Positions 1-9,622 of a stretch of 64,000 nucleotides of DNA are shown in pieces. The translations under genes were made by a program, and so were the position numbers. The stretch is from assembly GCA_002503825.1 (NCBI GenBank), contig DASP01000013.1, forward strand, positions 86,021 through 150,020, in the 5' to 3' direction. The notes under the pieces are model-generated. The model was not told the origin of the DNA. It saw nothing but the letters and a program-made list of their open reading frames with translations, and ran no database searches. Within the stretch, counting starts at the first letter, position 1; each line of letters begins with the position of its first letter. This DNA comes from Methanoregulaceae archaeon UBA467 (GTDB lineage: Archaea > Halobacteriota > Methanomicrobia > Methanomicrobiales > Methanospirillaceae).

Positions 1-2485
1 CAGTAGTCGGGATAGTGGTAGGCTCGGTAGTCGGAGCAGTAGTCGGTTCAGTGGTCGGGATTGTTGTTGGAATGGTGGTCGGCGGGATGGCGATTACTGT
101 GATGTAATCAGGCTTTGATGATGTATTACTCCCCATCGCATTCGCGGCGGTAAGGCCGACGGTATAGCTGCCTCCGGTGAGGTAGATATAGTCCGGATTT
201 TGTGCCGTAGAATAATTTCCGTCACCAAAACTCCAGTTCCAGGAAAGGGGATATCCCGTCGAGAGGTCTGTGAACCTGACAGAAAGAGGTGCACTCCCGG
301 ACGTCACATTTGACCTGAAATCCGCAGCCGGGACGCGTGGCGGGTGTATTTGATCGAGGAGCACTGCTACGAATCCCCCCTGTCCCTGGGCGCCAAATGT
401 CGTGGGATACGGATCGACGGTCGGGAAATTCACTGAATCTGTGAGGCCCGTTATATAGGCGCCGCCATTTCCATCAGTGGCAACTGCATTTCCAAGGTCT
501 TTCCCGCTTCCGCCGAGGAAGGTGAGGTACCCCGGTGACGAGGAACCCGGTAAAATTTTTGCAACAAAGGCGTCATACTGGCCGCCACCATACTGTGCCT
601 GGTACGGATCGGTTACCGGGAGATTGGGAGAACCTGTAATTCCCGTTACATAGGCACTCCCGTCGTTATCAACTGCAATTCCGCGTCCCTCATCGACACC
701 CGAGCCGGTAATATACGTAGAAAATGGCAGTGACATGCCGTCAGGACTGAATTTTGCAACGAACGCATCAAAAAGTCCGAGACTGCGTACCTGGAAAGGT
801 AACGCGAGCGGAAGGTCTTTTGAACGGGTCACACCGGTGATAAACGCGTGACCCTCACCGTCGACGGCCACGGCACGACCTGAATCCATACCTGAACCGC
901 CATAATATGTTGAATACAGGAGGCTCTCGCCGGAAGAGGCTACCTTGGTCAGGAACGCATCACTGTACCCGGAAAATGATGAGCGGTACGCATTCTTCAC
1001 CGGAAAATTCTTTGAAAAGGTCTCACCGGTAACATATGCGTTTCCCTGACTGTCGACCGCCACTCCGTATCCTGAATCAATGAGGGTGCCACCGATATAA
1101 TTTGAATAGAGGAGTTCGGATCCATCACTTCGCATTTTTACGATGTATGCGTCCTGCTGTCCCGCGAGGAACGTGCGCTGGAACCTGCTTATGACCGGGA
1201 AGACGATAGATGTCGTATTCCCTGTAATATATGCGTCGCCGGTGCTGTCAAGGCCGATTGCATTTCCGGCATCCTGGCCGGTTCCCCCAAGGTACGTTGA
1301 GTATATCAGCGAGGTACCGTCCTGTCCGATCTTTGCGACAAAGGCATCCATGCCGCCTGCATTCGCATTCTGCACGGCATTAACGACCGGGAAGTCCCCG
1401 GAGAGTGTCGTACCTGTCACATATGCATGGCCGTTGAGGTCGACGGATATGCCGTTTCCTGCATCATCACTGCTTCCACCAAGATATGTTATATAGAGGG
1501 GTGCGGTACCGTCGGGATTTATTTTGACGACTACTGCATCGGTTCCCCCGGCATTTGAATTGACAGAATCATCAAGATGCAGGTATGGAGAAGGATAGGA
1601 GACACCGGTGACATATGCACAGGACGAGGAATCGACTGCAATTCCGCGGCCCTCTGCAATTCCAACTCCACGCAGGTAAATACCGTATTTCATCACCGGG
1701 TCGATCACAAGCGGATATCCGTGATTATAACTGCCTACCGTGAAACCTACCACATTCGGCCCTTTGATGGTAAATTCTGCCGTTACCGGAACTGTCTCAC
1801 CATTGATCTCCTGGTAGCAGACGGGAGTGAATTCTCTCATATCTCCTGCAGGGGTTGTTATCAGGAGTGAACCGTCTTCCTGGATTGAGAGGGACGTCTG
1901 GCCTGAATAATCCATCAGGATGAGTGAAGGGTTGGCACCCGGTGACAGGACAAATTCACTTTTTAAACCGTCGGCCACACCCTTATAGGAGAGATCGACT
2001 CCCGGATACAGGTCATGGTAGGTAATCCCCTTATATGCTGCAACCCCGGTGTTCCATTCGGCCGGGTCATCTCCAAAGAGGAAATTTACCCTGCAGTTCA
2101 GCTGGTCATCACCCGATATCAGCGAGGGGCCGGTCGCACCTGCAAACCTGTAGTTGATCCGGGCCGTCCGCAGGTTTTCGTCATCGTTACTCAGGATCTT
2201 AAAAATAACCCCGGTATCAGTAAAGAAGACCGATCCCCCGTTCGATATGATCTGGAACCTGACAGCGTCATCGCTCTGTCCTTCGTTTCTGATGAACTGT
2301 AAAGGCATGGAAGAAAGCCATCCCCGGGCAGCTTCTCCTCCAGGTTGTTCATGGGCATTAACGTTGACCTGTGCAGTCAGGTCGGGAATGGTAAACGGTA
2401 ACGGGTCATCAGCTGCAGTTGCAGTCATGCAGCACAACGCCAGTACCAATAGTAAGTATATGATGAATTGGCCTCTGAAGCGCAT
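1..2485 (-). CDS. Secreted SBBP-repeat beta-propeller/PKD surface protein (3' end beyond window)
   Basis: The frame is open from an ATG at 2485 to base 1, so the C-terminus lies outside the window. Residues 1-27 (MRFRGQFIIYLLLVLALC...) form a signal peptide. A DUF7948-like domain follows (FIRNEGQSDDAVRF, GVDLSYKG). About seven SBBP repeats come next, with the pattern G.AYVTG.T.S..FP and Y.TYLGGS, expected to form a beta-propeller. A PKD domain with SWNWSFGDGNYST is read at about 170-300, then a Pro-Thr-rich linker (PTTIPTTEPTTAPTT) runs off the edge. The linker suggests a cell-wall-spanning stalk before a C-terminal anchor that is not visible. The architecture is common in Methanomicrobiales exoproteins; the ligand is unknown. 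No other gene is clearly co-transcribed. Confidence 0.85.
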   Translation of the reverse strand, partial: MRFRGQFIIYLLLVLALCCMTATAADDPLPFTIPDLTAQVNVNAHEQPGGEAARGWLSSMPLQFIRNEGQSDDAVRFQIISNGGSVFFTDTGVIFKILSNDDENLRTARINYRFAGATGPSLISGDDQLNCRVNFLFGDDPAEWNTGVAAYKGITYHDLYPGVDLSYKGVADGLKSEFVLSPGANPSLILMDYSGQTSLSIQEDGSLLITTPAGDMREFTPVCYQEINGETVPVTAEFTIKGPNVVGFTVGSYNHGYPLVIDPVMKYGIYLRGVGIAEGRGIAVDSSSCAYVTGVSYPSPYLHLDDSVNSNAGGTDAVVVKINPDGTAPLYITYLGGSSDDAGNGISVDLNGHAYVTGTTLSGDFPVVNAVQNANAGGMDAFVAKIGQDGTSLIYSTYLGGTGQDAGNAIGLDSTGDAYITGNTTSIVFPVISRFQRTFLAGQQDAYIVKMRSDGSELLYSNYIGGTLIDSGYGVAVDSQGNAYVTGETFSKNFPVKNAYRSSFSGYSDAFLTKVASSGESLLYSTYYGGSGMDSGRAVAVDGEGHAFITGVTRSKDLPLALPFQVRSLGLFDAFVAKFSPDGMSLPFSTYITGSGVDEGRGIAVDNDGSAYVTGITGSPNLPVTDPYQAQYGGGQYDAFVAKILPGSSSPGYLTFLGGSGKDLGNAVATDGNGGAYITGLTDSVNFPTVDPYPTTFGAQGQGGFVAVLLDQIHPPRVPAADFRSNVTSGSAPLSVRFTDLSTGYPLSWNWSFGDGNYSTAQNPDYIYLTGGSYTVGLTAANAMGSNTSSKPDYITVIAIPPTTIPTTIPTTEPTTAPTTEPTTIPTT

Positions 2486-2916
2486 AAAATTCCTCTTTTT
2501 AATTTGTGAAGTGATCAATAATTATAAATAGACTGATCGAGTTGATAATATTAATCCTTCCATTATCCATTTTTTCCGTTTTTTTAGGGGAGTGAATCAA
2601 CCTTTTGAGCAATTTTACACCAGTTCCATAAACGCGGATCAATGCGGCAGGGGGGTGCACAGAGTCCTGTCATGAGGTGCCGGATGGTGGAAAATACAAC
2701 TGATACTTGGGATTGGAATACAAATAAGGTCATCGAAAAAGCGCATCTTTTTTCCATGACGCAAAATGAAATGGTCTGATGAAAATACCATGTGCCGGTA
2801 GAACGCCGGGAGGATCACGAGGTCATGAGAATACCTCAAACATAACCGATATCACCGTATACTCTATATATATACCAGAGAGATACCGCTTTTGAAGCAT
2901 TTCAAAAAAGGCATAC

Positions 2917-2927
2917 CTTTTATATTA
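2917..2927 (+). promoter_or_regulatory. Putative TATA box for the RPA-associated operon
   Basis: A ttttatatta box lies about 57 bases before the ATG at 2984, leaving a short leader. The rest of the 2486-2983 gap holds no convincing gene; a second AT-rich run (ctatatatatacc, about 2863-2876) could be an additional promoter. Placement rests on resemblance to the archaeal TATA consensus only. Confidence 0.4.
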
Positions 2928-2983
2928 ATGCATTCAGATGTGCGGGTCATCCCGGATAAACATCAGGTAGTACAGGAGTATTA

Positions 2984-3757
2984 ATGGAACCAGTATCACG
3001 GGTTTTTGCAGCCGATCTCAATGCATCGTCTCTTGTACTGGAACCTGGACAGGACCCTGACAGGCGGACTGTGATGACCCCTTCAGCATCACCGTGCACT
3101 CTTCTCTATCTTGCAGGAGTGCTGCTCGAAGTCAATGGCAGGAAGGGGAACCTGATGCATGCACGTGTGGCGGATCCGACCGGTGCCTTCGAAATGCAGG
3201 TATCCGGAACACAACAGGAATCTGCGGAACTACTCAGTATCCTGAAACCTCCTGCTTTTGTAACGGCAATAGCCGGCCTTCGCATGACTGGAAGAAACCT
3301 GAAAACCCCCTGTATCCTGGACCTGCGGGAGATACGGGAGACCGACCGTACTGTCCGTGACTCATGGGTTATCAGGACGGGGGAACTGATGTTCGAACGC
3401 ATCATCGGGTTAAACGATGTATTATCTTCAGGAACCGGTTCACCTGCACAGAAAATGGTTATCGGGCATTACCATCACAACAGGCAGACCATCCGTGAGA
3501 TGGCTGAAATGATACGTGGAGCAGCAACAATGGCCGGATCTGTTTCAGGTGGAGAATTGCAGGCTGGCGACCCTGTCCTGGACGTGCTTGGAATAATCCG
3601 TGAAAATGGCGGAGAAAATGGGGTTTTGCTTGATACAATCATACTTATTGCACTAAAATCGGGTCTGCAGGCAGATCAGGTCAAAAAAGCGGTGGAGACC
3701 CTCCTCGTGGAAGATGAGTGCTACCAGCCGTCAAAGGGCGTTATAAAATTGTTATGA
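2984..3757 (+). CDS. rpap: RPA-associated OB-fold protein (COG3390, Rpap family)
   Basis: This 257-residue protein has an N-terminal OB-fold-like region (about residues 35-115, including HARVADPTGAFEMQVSG) and a C-terminal winged-helix-like tail after a linker. That is the layout of COG3390 RPA-associated proteins, which accompany replication protein A in euryarchaea. It overlaps the phosphoesterase gene by ATGA, and the helicase follows. In haloarchaea an rpa-rpap-rpe operon is known, so this gene plus the next reproduces the rpap-rpe half. No RPA gene is present immediately upstream, so its partner must be elsewhere. A role in single-strand DNA handling is inferred from the family and the neighbours. 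Confidence 0.72.
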   Translation: MEPVSRVFAADLNASSLVLEPGQDPDRRTVMTPSASPCTLLYLAGVLLEVNGRKGNLMHARVADPTGAFEMQVSGTQQESAELLSILKPPAFVTAIAGLRMTGRNLKTPCILDLREIRETDRTVRDSWVIRTGELMFERIIGLNDVLSSGTGSPAQKMVIGHYHHNRQTIREMAEMIRGAATMAGSVSGGELQAGDPVLDVLGIIRENGGENGVLLDTIILIALKSGLQADQVKKAVETLLVEDECYQPSKGVIKLL

Positions 3758-4509
3758 AGATAGATTTTATTGAACCGGGTCCCGCGCTTCTGGTTGAAAA
3801 CACAATAAAAGTCCTTGTGATTGCAGATCTCCATCTCGGCATAGAATCAGATCTGGCACAGCACGGGATTCATTTTTCGAGCAGGTCAGGGTTGCGTGCA
3901 GCCCGGGTCAGAGACTGCATCAGAGAGACGACCCCCGATCTCCTCATACTTCTCGGAGATGTCAAGCACAGCATTCCCGTTCTCAGCAGGCAGGAATACA
4001 ATGAATTACCTGAAATTTTTGAGGGATTCAGGCGGATGGTGCCAATGGCGGTTCTTCCCGGAAATCATGATGCCGGGATCGAACGGTTCCTGAAAGACGG
4101 GGAGCTGCAGAAGAAGGAAGGGGTGGTCATTGATGGTGTCGGGTACCTGCATGGACATACCTATCCGGACCCTTCACTTGGCGGACACCTGATCCTTGCC
4201 GGACACCATCACCCGCTTGCATCGCTCCGTGATGATGTAGGGTGTTCACTTCGTGCGCCGGCATACCTGCTTGCATCGGTCGCCTCTTCGTGTCTGGGTC
4301 TCCCCCCCGATGAAGAAGGACGTGAACCGACACGCGTCATGTTCATGCCCGCGTTTAACGAGCTGTCAGGATATGACATCCTGAAAATTGTAAAGGACCC
4401 GTTCAGCCCGCTTTCACGATGCATGGATGCCGGCACATCCGAGGTCTTCCTGACGGACGGGACATATCTCGGCCCGGTATCCTCCCTGGAGGAAGATGGA
4501 AGAGATTGA
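3754..4509 (+). CDS. rpe: RPA-associated metallophosphoesterase (COG1407, Rpe)
   Basis: A calcineurin-like phosphoesterase of about 250 residues. Metal-binding motifs are visible: ADLHLG (DxH), LLGDVKH (GDxxH), LPGNHDAG (GNHD), LHGHTYPD and LAGHHHP (GHxH). The ATG at 3754 is preferred because it overlaps the upstream stop as ATGA and puts the first beta-strand (IKVLVIADLH) at the usual distance; an upstream in-frame ATG at 3718 would overlap the previous gene by 40 bases. The 3' end overlaps the helicase start by 14 bases, so the three genes form one operon. The family contains RPA-associated phosphoesterases of haloarchaea; a role in processing DNA ends is an inference. Confidence 0.82.
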   Translation: MKIDFIEPGPALLVENTIKVLVIADLHLGIESDLAQHGIHFSSRSGLRAARVRDCIRETTPDLLILLGDVKHSIPVLSRQEYNELPEIFEGFRRMVPMAVLPGNHDAGIERFLKDGELQKKEGVVIDGVGYLHGHTYPDPSLGGHLILAGHHHPLASLRDDVGCSLRAPAYLLASVASSCLGLPPDEEGREPTRVMFMPAFNELSGYDILKIVKDPFSPLSRCMDAGTSEVFLTDGTYLGPVSSLEEDGRD

Positions 4510-7186
4510 CCGGCTGGACCCGGCGATCAGGGCATGTATTAAGAAAAGGGGTTTCTCCGGGCTGTCCGAGATCCAGATACGGTCGATTCCCCTCGTTGCG
4601 CGTGGAAAAAATCTCATCCTTATAGCCCCTACCGGGACCGGCAAAACCGAGAGTGCAATGATCCCGGTATTTAATTCAATGCTTTCCCATCCTCACGGGG
4701 GTTTTCGCACCCTGTATATCACGCCGCTCCGATCGCTGAACCGTGATATCATGCAGCGGCTGGAATGGTGGTGTCACGAACTTGGGCTGACTATCGGTGT
4801 GCGCCACGGGGATACTCCTGCAAATGAAAGGAGAAAACAGGCGCTTTCGCCCCCAGACCTTCTTATCACGACGCCTGAAACAGTACAGGCCCTCTTTATG
4901 GGAAAAGTACTCCGAAAGCACCTGAAAAATGTCAGTTACGTTGTCATAGACGAGATCCACGAGCTTGCCGGAGGAAAAAGGGGTGCACAGATGGCGGTGG
5001 CCCTCGAGCGTCTCGTCGAGTACGGCGGGGAGTTCCAGCGGATAGGACTCTCGGCAACAGTGGGGAACCCCGAAGAGATGGGAAGATTTTTGTGCGGGAA
5101 ACGGCCCTTTGAAATCGTATCGGTCCCCGTGGCAAAACACCTCGAAATTTCAGTTGATTTTTCAGGAGATTCCTTTGAAAAACAGGCGGAATGGGTATCG
5201 AAATCAATCGATCACCACGGCTCGACACTCGTTTTTGTCAACACGCGGGTTACTGCAGAAGCACTCGGCCACCAGCTCTATTCCCGGGGAGATGTTGAGG
5301 TTCACCATGGATCACTTTCAAAAGATGTCAGGATTGATGCCGAAGAGCGGTTCAAGGCAGGAAAAATCAGGGGGCTCATCTCTACTTCATCGATGGAACT
5401 CGGGATAGATATCGGCCATATCGAGCACGTTATCCAGTTTGGATCACCACGCGAGGTATCCCGGCTTATTCAGCGGGTAGGGCGGGCCGGGCATCAGCTG
5501 AATGCAGTCTCGCGTGGGACCATCCTGACGACAGGGTTTGATGACCTCCTCGAATCACTGGTCATTGCACGGAAAGCAAAAGCAAACGAGGTGGAGCACA
5601 TCAGGCCGCCGGTGGGGCCGGCAGACGTCCTTGCAAACCAGGTTGCCGCCATGGCCGTCGAATACGGGGAAATACACCGATCAAGGATTCACCGGATTCT
5701 CAGCAGGACACACCAGTTCGGAGATCCTGATACCCTCCTCGGGGAAGTGTGCAGCCAGATGGCTGAACACCGGCTTATCAGGCTCGAAGGGGAGACCATC
5801 ATCACCACCGGAAGGGCACGCCGGTATCTTGCCGCGAACCTCTCGATGATCCACGACGAGCGCAAGGTGACGGTCTTTGATATGGTTTCACGGCGGACTG
5901 TCGGCACCCTTGATGAATCGTTTGTTGTGGGATGGGTATACACCGGCGCAGTCTTTATCACGAAAGGCCAGCTGTGGCGGGTGCTTGACATGGAAGACGG
6001 TAAGATCACCGTTGAGCCGGCGCGGAAGGCAAAAGGCGAGCTTCCGTCATGGGAAGGGGAACAGATACCCGTTCCCTACGATGTGGCACGGGAAGTGGGA
6101 GCGCTGCGGCGGACGCGTGAATTTGGCAGATACGGCCATAAAAAAGCACCTGAAAAGTTTGCGGTCCGGTTCCTTGACGAGATGGACAGGAACCGGTCAC
6201 CCGTAGCAACTGACAGCCGGATTATTCTTGAACAGGCTGGTGAAGGTGTTATATGCCATGTCTGTGCCGGACATAAGGCAAACGAGGCGCTGGGGCGGGT
6301 TATTTCGATATTGCTCTCGGCACGGTTCGGGACAACGGTTGGAATTGAGATAGATGCATACCGGATTTACATTCGGCTTCCATCGGGTATCAGGGCGTGG
6401 GACGTGAAAGAGGTCCTCGAAATGCTCGAACCAGGGCACTTAAAAGGTATTCTTGAACTTGCCCTCAAAAGAACGGCCCTCTTTAAATGGAAGCTTGTCC
6501 AGATCGCAAAAAAGTTCGGTGCAATCGATCCGGATGCCGATTATGAACGGCTGAGCATTCACCGGTTAACAGACCTCTTTGAAGGAACCGTTGTACAGAA
6601 AGAGGCGTACCGGGAGCTGTTCACGGTGTACATGGATGTTGATGCTGCCGCACGCATTATAGAACTCCTGAAGGAGGGGACGGTCACCATCATTACGGGA
6701 TCGATGAGCATTCTCGGCGCTGAAGGGCTTTTTTCATCAAGGGACGAGATCCAGCCTCCTTCTACAGATCAGGCGGTCATAAGCACCCTTAAGCGAAGGC
6801 TGGAACAGCAGGATGTTGTGCTGGCCTGCATGAACTGCAGGAAATGGAAGAGCAGGACCGTTGTATCCCGTGTGCCCGATGTCCCTGTATGTCCGAACTG
6901 CGGGGCCAGGCTCATCGCTGCCCTCAAGCCATGGGAGGAAGGCCTGTATGCAGCTGCAAATAAAAAGAAAAAAACCCCTGAAGACCGGACCGTTGAAATC
7001 AGGCTCGTAAGAAACGCAAACATTGTCCTCTCAAGCGGGAAAAAGGCGGTAACCGCCCTTTCGGCACGGGGAGTGGGACCTGAGAACGCCTCCCGGATAT
7101 TGTCGACCCTCGCTGAAGGAGATTCATTTTACCGGGAGATCCTCAAGGCAGAACGAAATTATATCAAAACAAACCGGTTCTGGTAA
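4496..7186 (+). CDS. lhr: Lhr-type ATP-dependent helicase
   Basis: An 896-residue superfamily 2 helicase. Motif I is APTGTGKTES, motif II is DEIHEL, motif III is SATVGNPEE and motif VI is QRVGRAGHQ. After the two RecA folds come a winged helix and the long Lhr C-terminal region. Near residue 780 there is a zinc-finger pattern, CMNC followed by CPNC about 21 residues later. Archaeal Lhr enzymes unwind DNA/RNA with 3'-5' polarity in repair or recombination. The start overlaps the phosphoesterase end, so ssDNA-associated proteins and helicase are co-expressed. The stop codon abuts the TBP stop codon exactly (7186/7187) on the other strand. Confidence 0.9.
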   Translation: MEEIDRLDPAIRACIKKRGFSGLSEIQIRSIPLVARGKNLILIAPTGTGKTESAMIPVFNSMLSHPHGGFRTLYITPLRSLNRDIMQRLEWWCHELGLTIGVRHGDTPANERRKQALSPPDLLITTPETVQALFMGKVLRKHLKNVSYVVIDEIHELAGGKRGAQMAVALERLVEYGGEFQRIGLSATVGNPEEMGRFLCGKRPFEIVSVPVAKHLEISVDFSGDSFEKQAEWVSKSIDHHGSTLVFVNTRVTAEALGHQLYSRGDVEVHHGSLSKDVRIDAEERFKAGKIRGLISTSSMELGIDIGHIEHVIQFGSPREVSRLIQRVGRAGHQLNAVSRGTILTTGFDDLLESLVIARKAKANEVEHIRPPVGPADVLANQVAAMAVEYGEIHRSRIHRILSRTHQFGDPDTLLGEVCSQMAEHRLIRLEGETIITTGRARRYLAANLSMIHDERKVTVFDMVSRRTVGTLDESFVVGWVYTGAVFITKGQLWRVLDMEDGKITVEPARKAKGELPSWEGEQIPVPYDVAREVGALRRTREFGRYGHKKAPEKFAVRFLDEMDRNRSPVATDSRIILEQAGEGVICHVCAGHKANEALGRVISILLSARFGTTVGIEIDAYRIYIRLPSGIRAWDVKEVLEMLEPGHLKGILELALKRTALFKWKLVQIAKKFGAIDPDADYERLSIHRLTDLFEGTVVQKEAYRELFTVYMDVDAAARIIELLKEGTVTIITGSMSILGAEGLFSSRDEIQPPSTDQAVISTLKRRLEQQDVVLACMNCRKWKSRTVVSRVPDVPVCPNCGARLIAALKPWEEGLYAAANKKKKTPEDRTVEIRLVRNANIVLSSGKKAVTALSARGVGPENASRILSTLAEGDSFYREILKAERNYIKTNRFW

Positions 7187-7753
7187 TCACATTATACTGC
7201 CGAGTTTCTGTTCAAGGAAATCGAGACCTCTTTTGATATCCTCCAGGTTTTTGCCCCCGGTAAGGATGATTTTTCCAGAACTGAAAAGCAGTGCAACAAT
7301 TTTCGGGTCCTTGATCCGGTATACGAGTCCGGGGAACTGTTCGGGTTCGTATTCGATATTTTCAAGGTTAAGGGTAATTACGACCTTGTTTAAGTTGATA
7401 TATTTCCCTATGTCATAAGAGCATACGATATTTGTGATGGCGACCCGCGGTTCATCATAGGTTTTCACTCCCGCCTTGTTTATCTGTTTGATGATAAGGG
7501 CAAGTCCATCGTGCAGGGCTTTTTTATCACGGATACCGGTCAGGACAACTTTTCCCGAAGAAAATATGAGAGAGGCGATTTTTGGATCCTCAATGCGGAA
7601 TACGGCACCCGGAAATCGTTTGGTATTGAGCTCGCAGTTCTCGATCTTTGTTGATATCAATGCAAGATCGATAGAATCAGCAATCGCCCCGGATGCCACG
7701 ATATTTTCGATTTTTAATGAATCGTATCTCTTATCGTCCATTGGATAGTACAT
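7187..7753 (-). CDS. tbp: TATA-box-binding protein
   Basis: A protein of 188 residues made of two imperfect repeats of about 90, the TBP saddle. Each repeat carries FPG.V[FY]RI.DPKI and [IL]FSSGK[VI][IV]LTG, near residues 45-75 and 140-170. TBP recruits TFB and RNA polymerase at archaeal promoters. The start is placed at the ATG at 7753, with 7741 (MDDKRYDSLK) as an alternative. The gene is monocistronic and meets lhr tail to tail with no spacer. Methanogens often carry more than one TBP; whether this is the principal copy cannot be judged from the window. Confidence 0.95.
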   Translation of the reverse strand: MYYPMDDKRYDSLKIENIVASGAIADSIDLALISTKIENCELNTKRFPGAVFRIEDPKIASLIFSSGKVVLTGIRDKKALHDGLALIIKQINKAGVKTYDEPRVAITNIVCSYDIGKYINLNKVVITLNLENIEYEPEQFPGLVYRIKDPKIVALLFSSGKIILTGGKNLEDIKRGLDFLEQKLGSIM

Positions 7754-7871
7754 GCTGCTTTTTCAACTATAATACTAATGGAAAATGTTTATGTCAGGAA
7801 GAACGCCGCAAAGAGGCGCTGAATGAAATGACAAAATAAATGAACGATAATTCATATATCTGATAGGTTTT

Positions 7872-9539
7872 ATGGTGCAAGAGAGCGGCAGATATTCCTC
7901 ATACGAAGAGATGTGCAGCAGTTTTTCAATCGAAGTGCCCCAGGATTATAATTTTGGATTCGATGTTATCGATGACTGGGCTGAAAAAGACCGGAATAAG
8001 CTTGCCATGATATGGCTCAACCAGGGAGGTGTTGAGAAGAAGTACTCTTTCCGGGATATGAAGAACTACTCAAACCAGGTAGCAAATATCCTTTTGAAAT
8101 ATGGCATCCAGAAAGGCGACAAGGTCATGCTGATGCTTCCGCGTATCCCTGAATGGTGGATTATTTCAATCGCGCTGATAAAACTCGGGGCGGTGATGTG
8201 TCCCTGTCCGACCATGCTGACGCCAAAGGATATCAAATACAGGCTCAACGCCGGGAAATTCAAGATGATTGTTACAAATCTTGAAAATGCCGGCAAAGTC
8301 GAGGAGATTACCGACCAGTGCCCCACCCTGTCGTGCAGGTTCCTCGTGGACGGGGAGCTTCCCGGGTGGGCAAGCTACCCGGTTGAACTGCTGTATCCGG
8401 CGCCCGTATCACACCGTTCCGTGAGTATGCCGACGGCGAAAAAGACCAAATCAACCGACCCGATGCTCATTTACTTCACTTCCGGTACAACGGGAGAACC
8501 AAAAATGGTCCTCCATAACCACGCATACCCGCTCGGGCACCTGATAACTGCCGGGCTCTGGCAGGATGTGACCGCGAATGATGTACATTTTACCTACTCG
8601 GATACAGGATGGGCGAAATGTGCGTGGGGCAAGATCTTCGGACAGTGGATCCTTGGGGCCTGTCTCTTCATTTATGATGTAAGAGGAAAATTCAAGGCAA
8701 CAGAACTGCTTCCGCTGATGGAAAAATATGAGATATCGACATTCTGCGTGCCACCGACTATATATCGTATGCTTATCCTCGCCGACCTTGAAAAGTTCGA
8801 TCTCCGTGAACTGAGGCGCTGTATAAGCGCAGGAGAACCCCTGAATCCTGAAGTTGTCAGGGTATGGAAAGAAGGCACAGGGCTTTCTATTGATGAAGGA
8901 TACGGCCAGACCGAGACTGTCTGCTGTATCGGGACATTTAAAGGGATGATTAACAAGCCGGGTTCGATGGGGCGGCCGGCCCCCGGCTGGAATATCGAAC
9001 TCCATGACGAGGAAGGAAAACCGGTGGGCGTGCGCGAGGAAGGCAGGATTGCCGTCAGCCTGAACCCAAGGCCGGTCGGGCTGTTCGTCGAGTACATGGG
9101 CAACGAGGAAGCAAACAGGGAGTCGTTTGTCAACGGATTTTATTATACCGGGGATAAGGCCTACATGGATGAAGACGGCTACTTCTGGTTTGTAGGCAGG
9201 AATGATGATATAATCAAGAGTTCAGGGTACCGGATCGGGCCGTTCGAGGTTGAATCTGCCCTCCTCGAGCACCCTGCGGTTCAGGAATCTGCCGTCATCG
9301 GCTCTCCCGACCTGATCAGGGGCATGATTGTCAAGGCATATGTGGTTCTTGCACCAGGGTATGAACCGTCAGAGAAACTCATAAAGGATATCCAGGCATT
9401 TGTCAGGAGAACCACTGCACCCTACAAGTACCCGCGTACCATAGAGTTCATAGATGAACTGCCAAAAACCCTCTCAGGGAAGATAAAAAGGAACGAACTG
9501 CGGGAACGGGAATTGAGCCGTTACGCCAATAATAACTGA
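7872..9539 (+). CDS. AMP-forming acyl-CoA synthetase, copy 1
   Basis: A 555-residue ANL-superfamily enzyme. The P-loop/AMP motif is YFTSGTTGEPKMV, then GYGQTE (A5), YTGDKAYMDEDGY (A7, ribose-binding Asp), GRNDDIIKSSGYRIGP (hinge) and the catalytic lysine in LPKTLSGKIKRNELR near the C-terminus. All catalytic residues are present. The sequence resembles the archaeal medium-chain/branched acyl-CoA synthetases (MacS-like) more than classical acetyl-CoA synthetase; the substrate is unknown. It is followed 83 bases downstream by a close paralogue. A T8 tract just after the stop (about 9546-9554) can terminate transcription, so the copies may be transcribed separately. Confidence 0.88.
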   Translation: MVQESGRYSSYEEMCSSFSIEVPQDYNFGFDVIDDWAEKDRNKLAMIWLNQGGVEKKYSFRDMKNYSNQVANILLKYGIQKGDKVMLMLPRIPEWWIISIALIKLGAVMCPCPTMLTPKDIKYRLNAGKFKMIVTNLENAGKVEEITDQCPTLSCRFLVDGELPGWASYPVELLYPAPVSHRSVSMPTAKKTKSTDPMLIYFTSGTTGEPKMVLHNHAYPLGHLITAGLWQDVTANDVHFTYSDTGWAKCAWGKIFGQWILGACLFIYDVRGKFKATELLPLMEKYEISTFCVPPTIYRMLILADLEKFDLRELRRCISAGEPLNPEVVRVWKEGTGLSIDEGYGQTETVCCIGTFKGMINKPGSMGRPAPGWNIELHDEEGKPVGVREEGRIAVSLNPRPVGLFVEYMGNEEANRESFVNGFYYTGDKAYMDEDGYFWFVGRNDDIIKSSGYRIGPFEVESALLEHPAVQESAVIGSPDLIRGMIVKAYVVLAPGYEPSEKLIKDIQAFVRRTTAPYKYPRTIEFIDELPKTLSGKIKRNELRERELSRYANNN

Positions 9540-9622
9540 TATCAATTTTTTTTGCCGTCCTGCGCGGATGCAGGCATAAAAAGACAGGTTAAAGACGGCC
9601 CGTTACAGATATATGTGTTTAT

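Noticed and set aside
1..90. Short tandem repeats (gtagtcgg units) resembling a CRISPR or minisatellite
   Set aside because: They encode a Pro-Thr linker in the minus-strand surface protein; there are no spacers.
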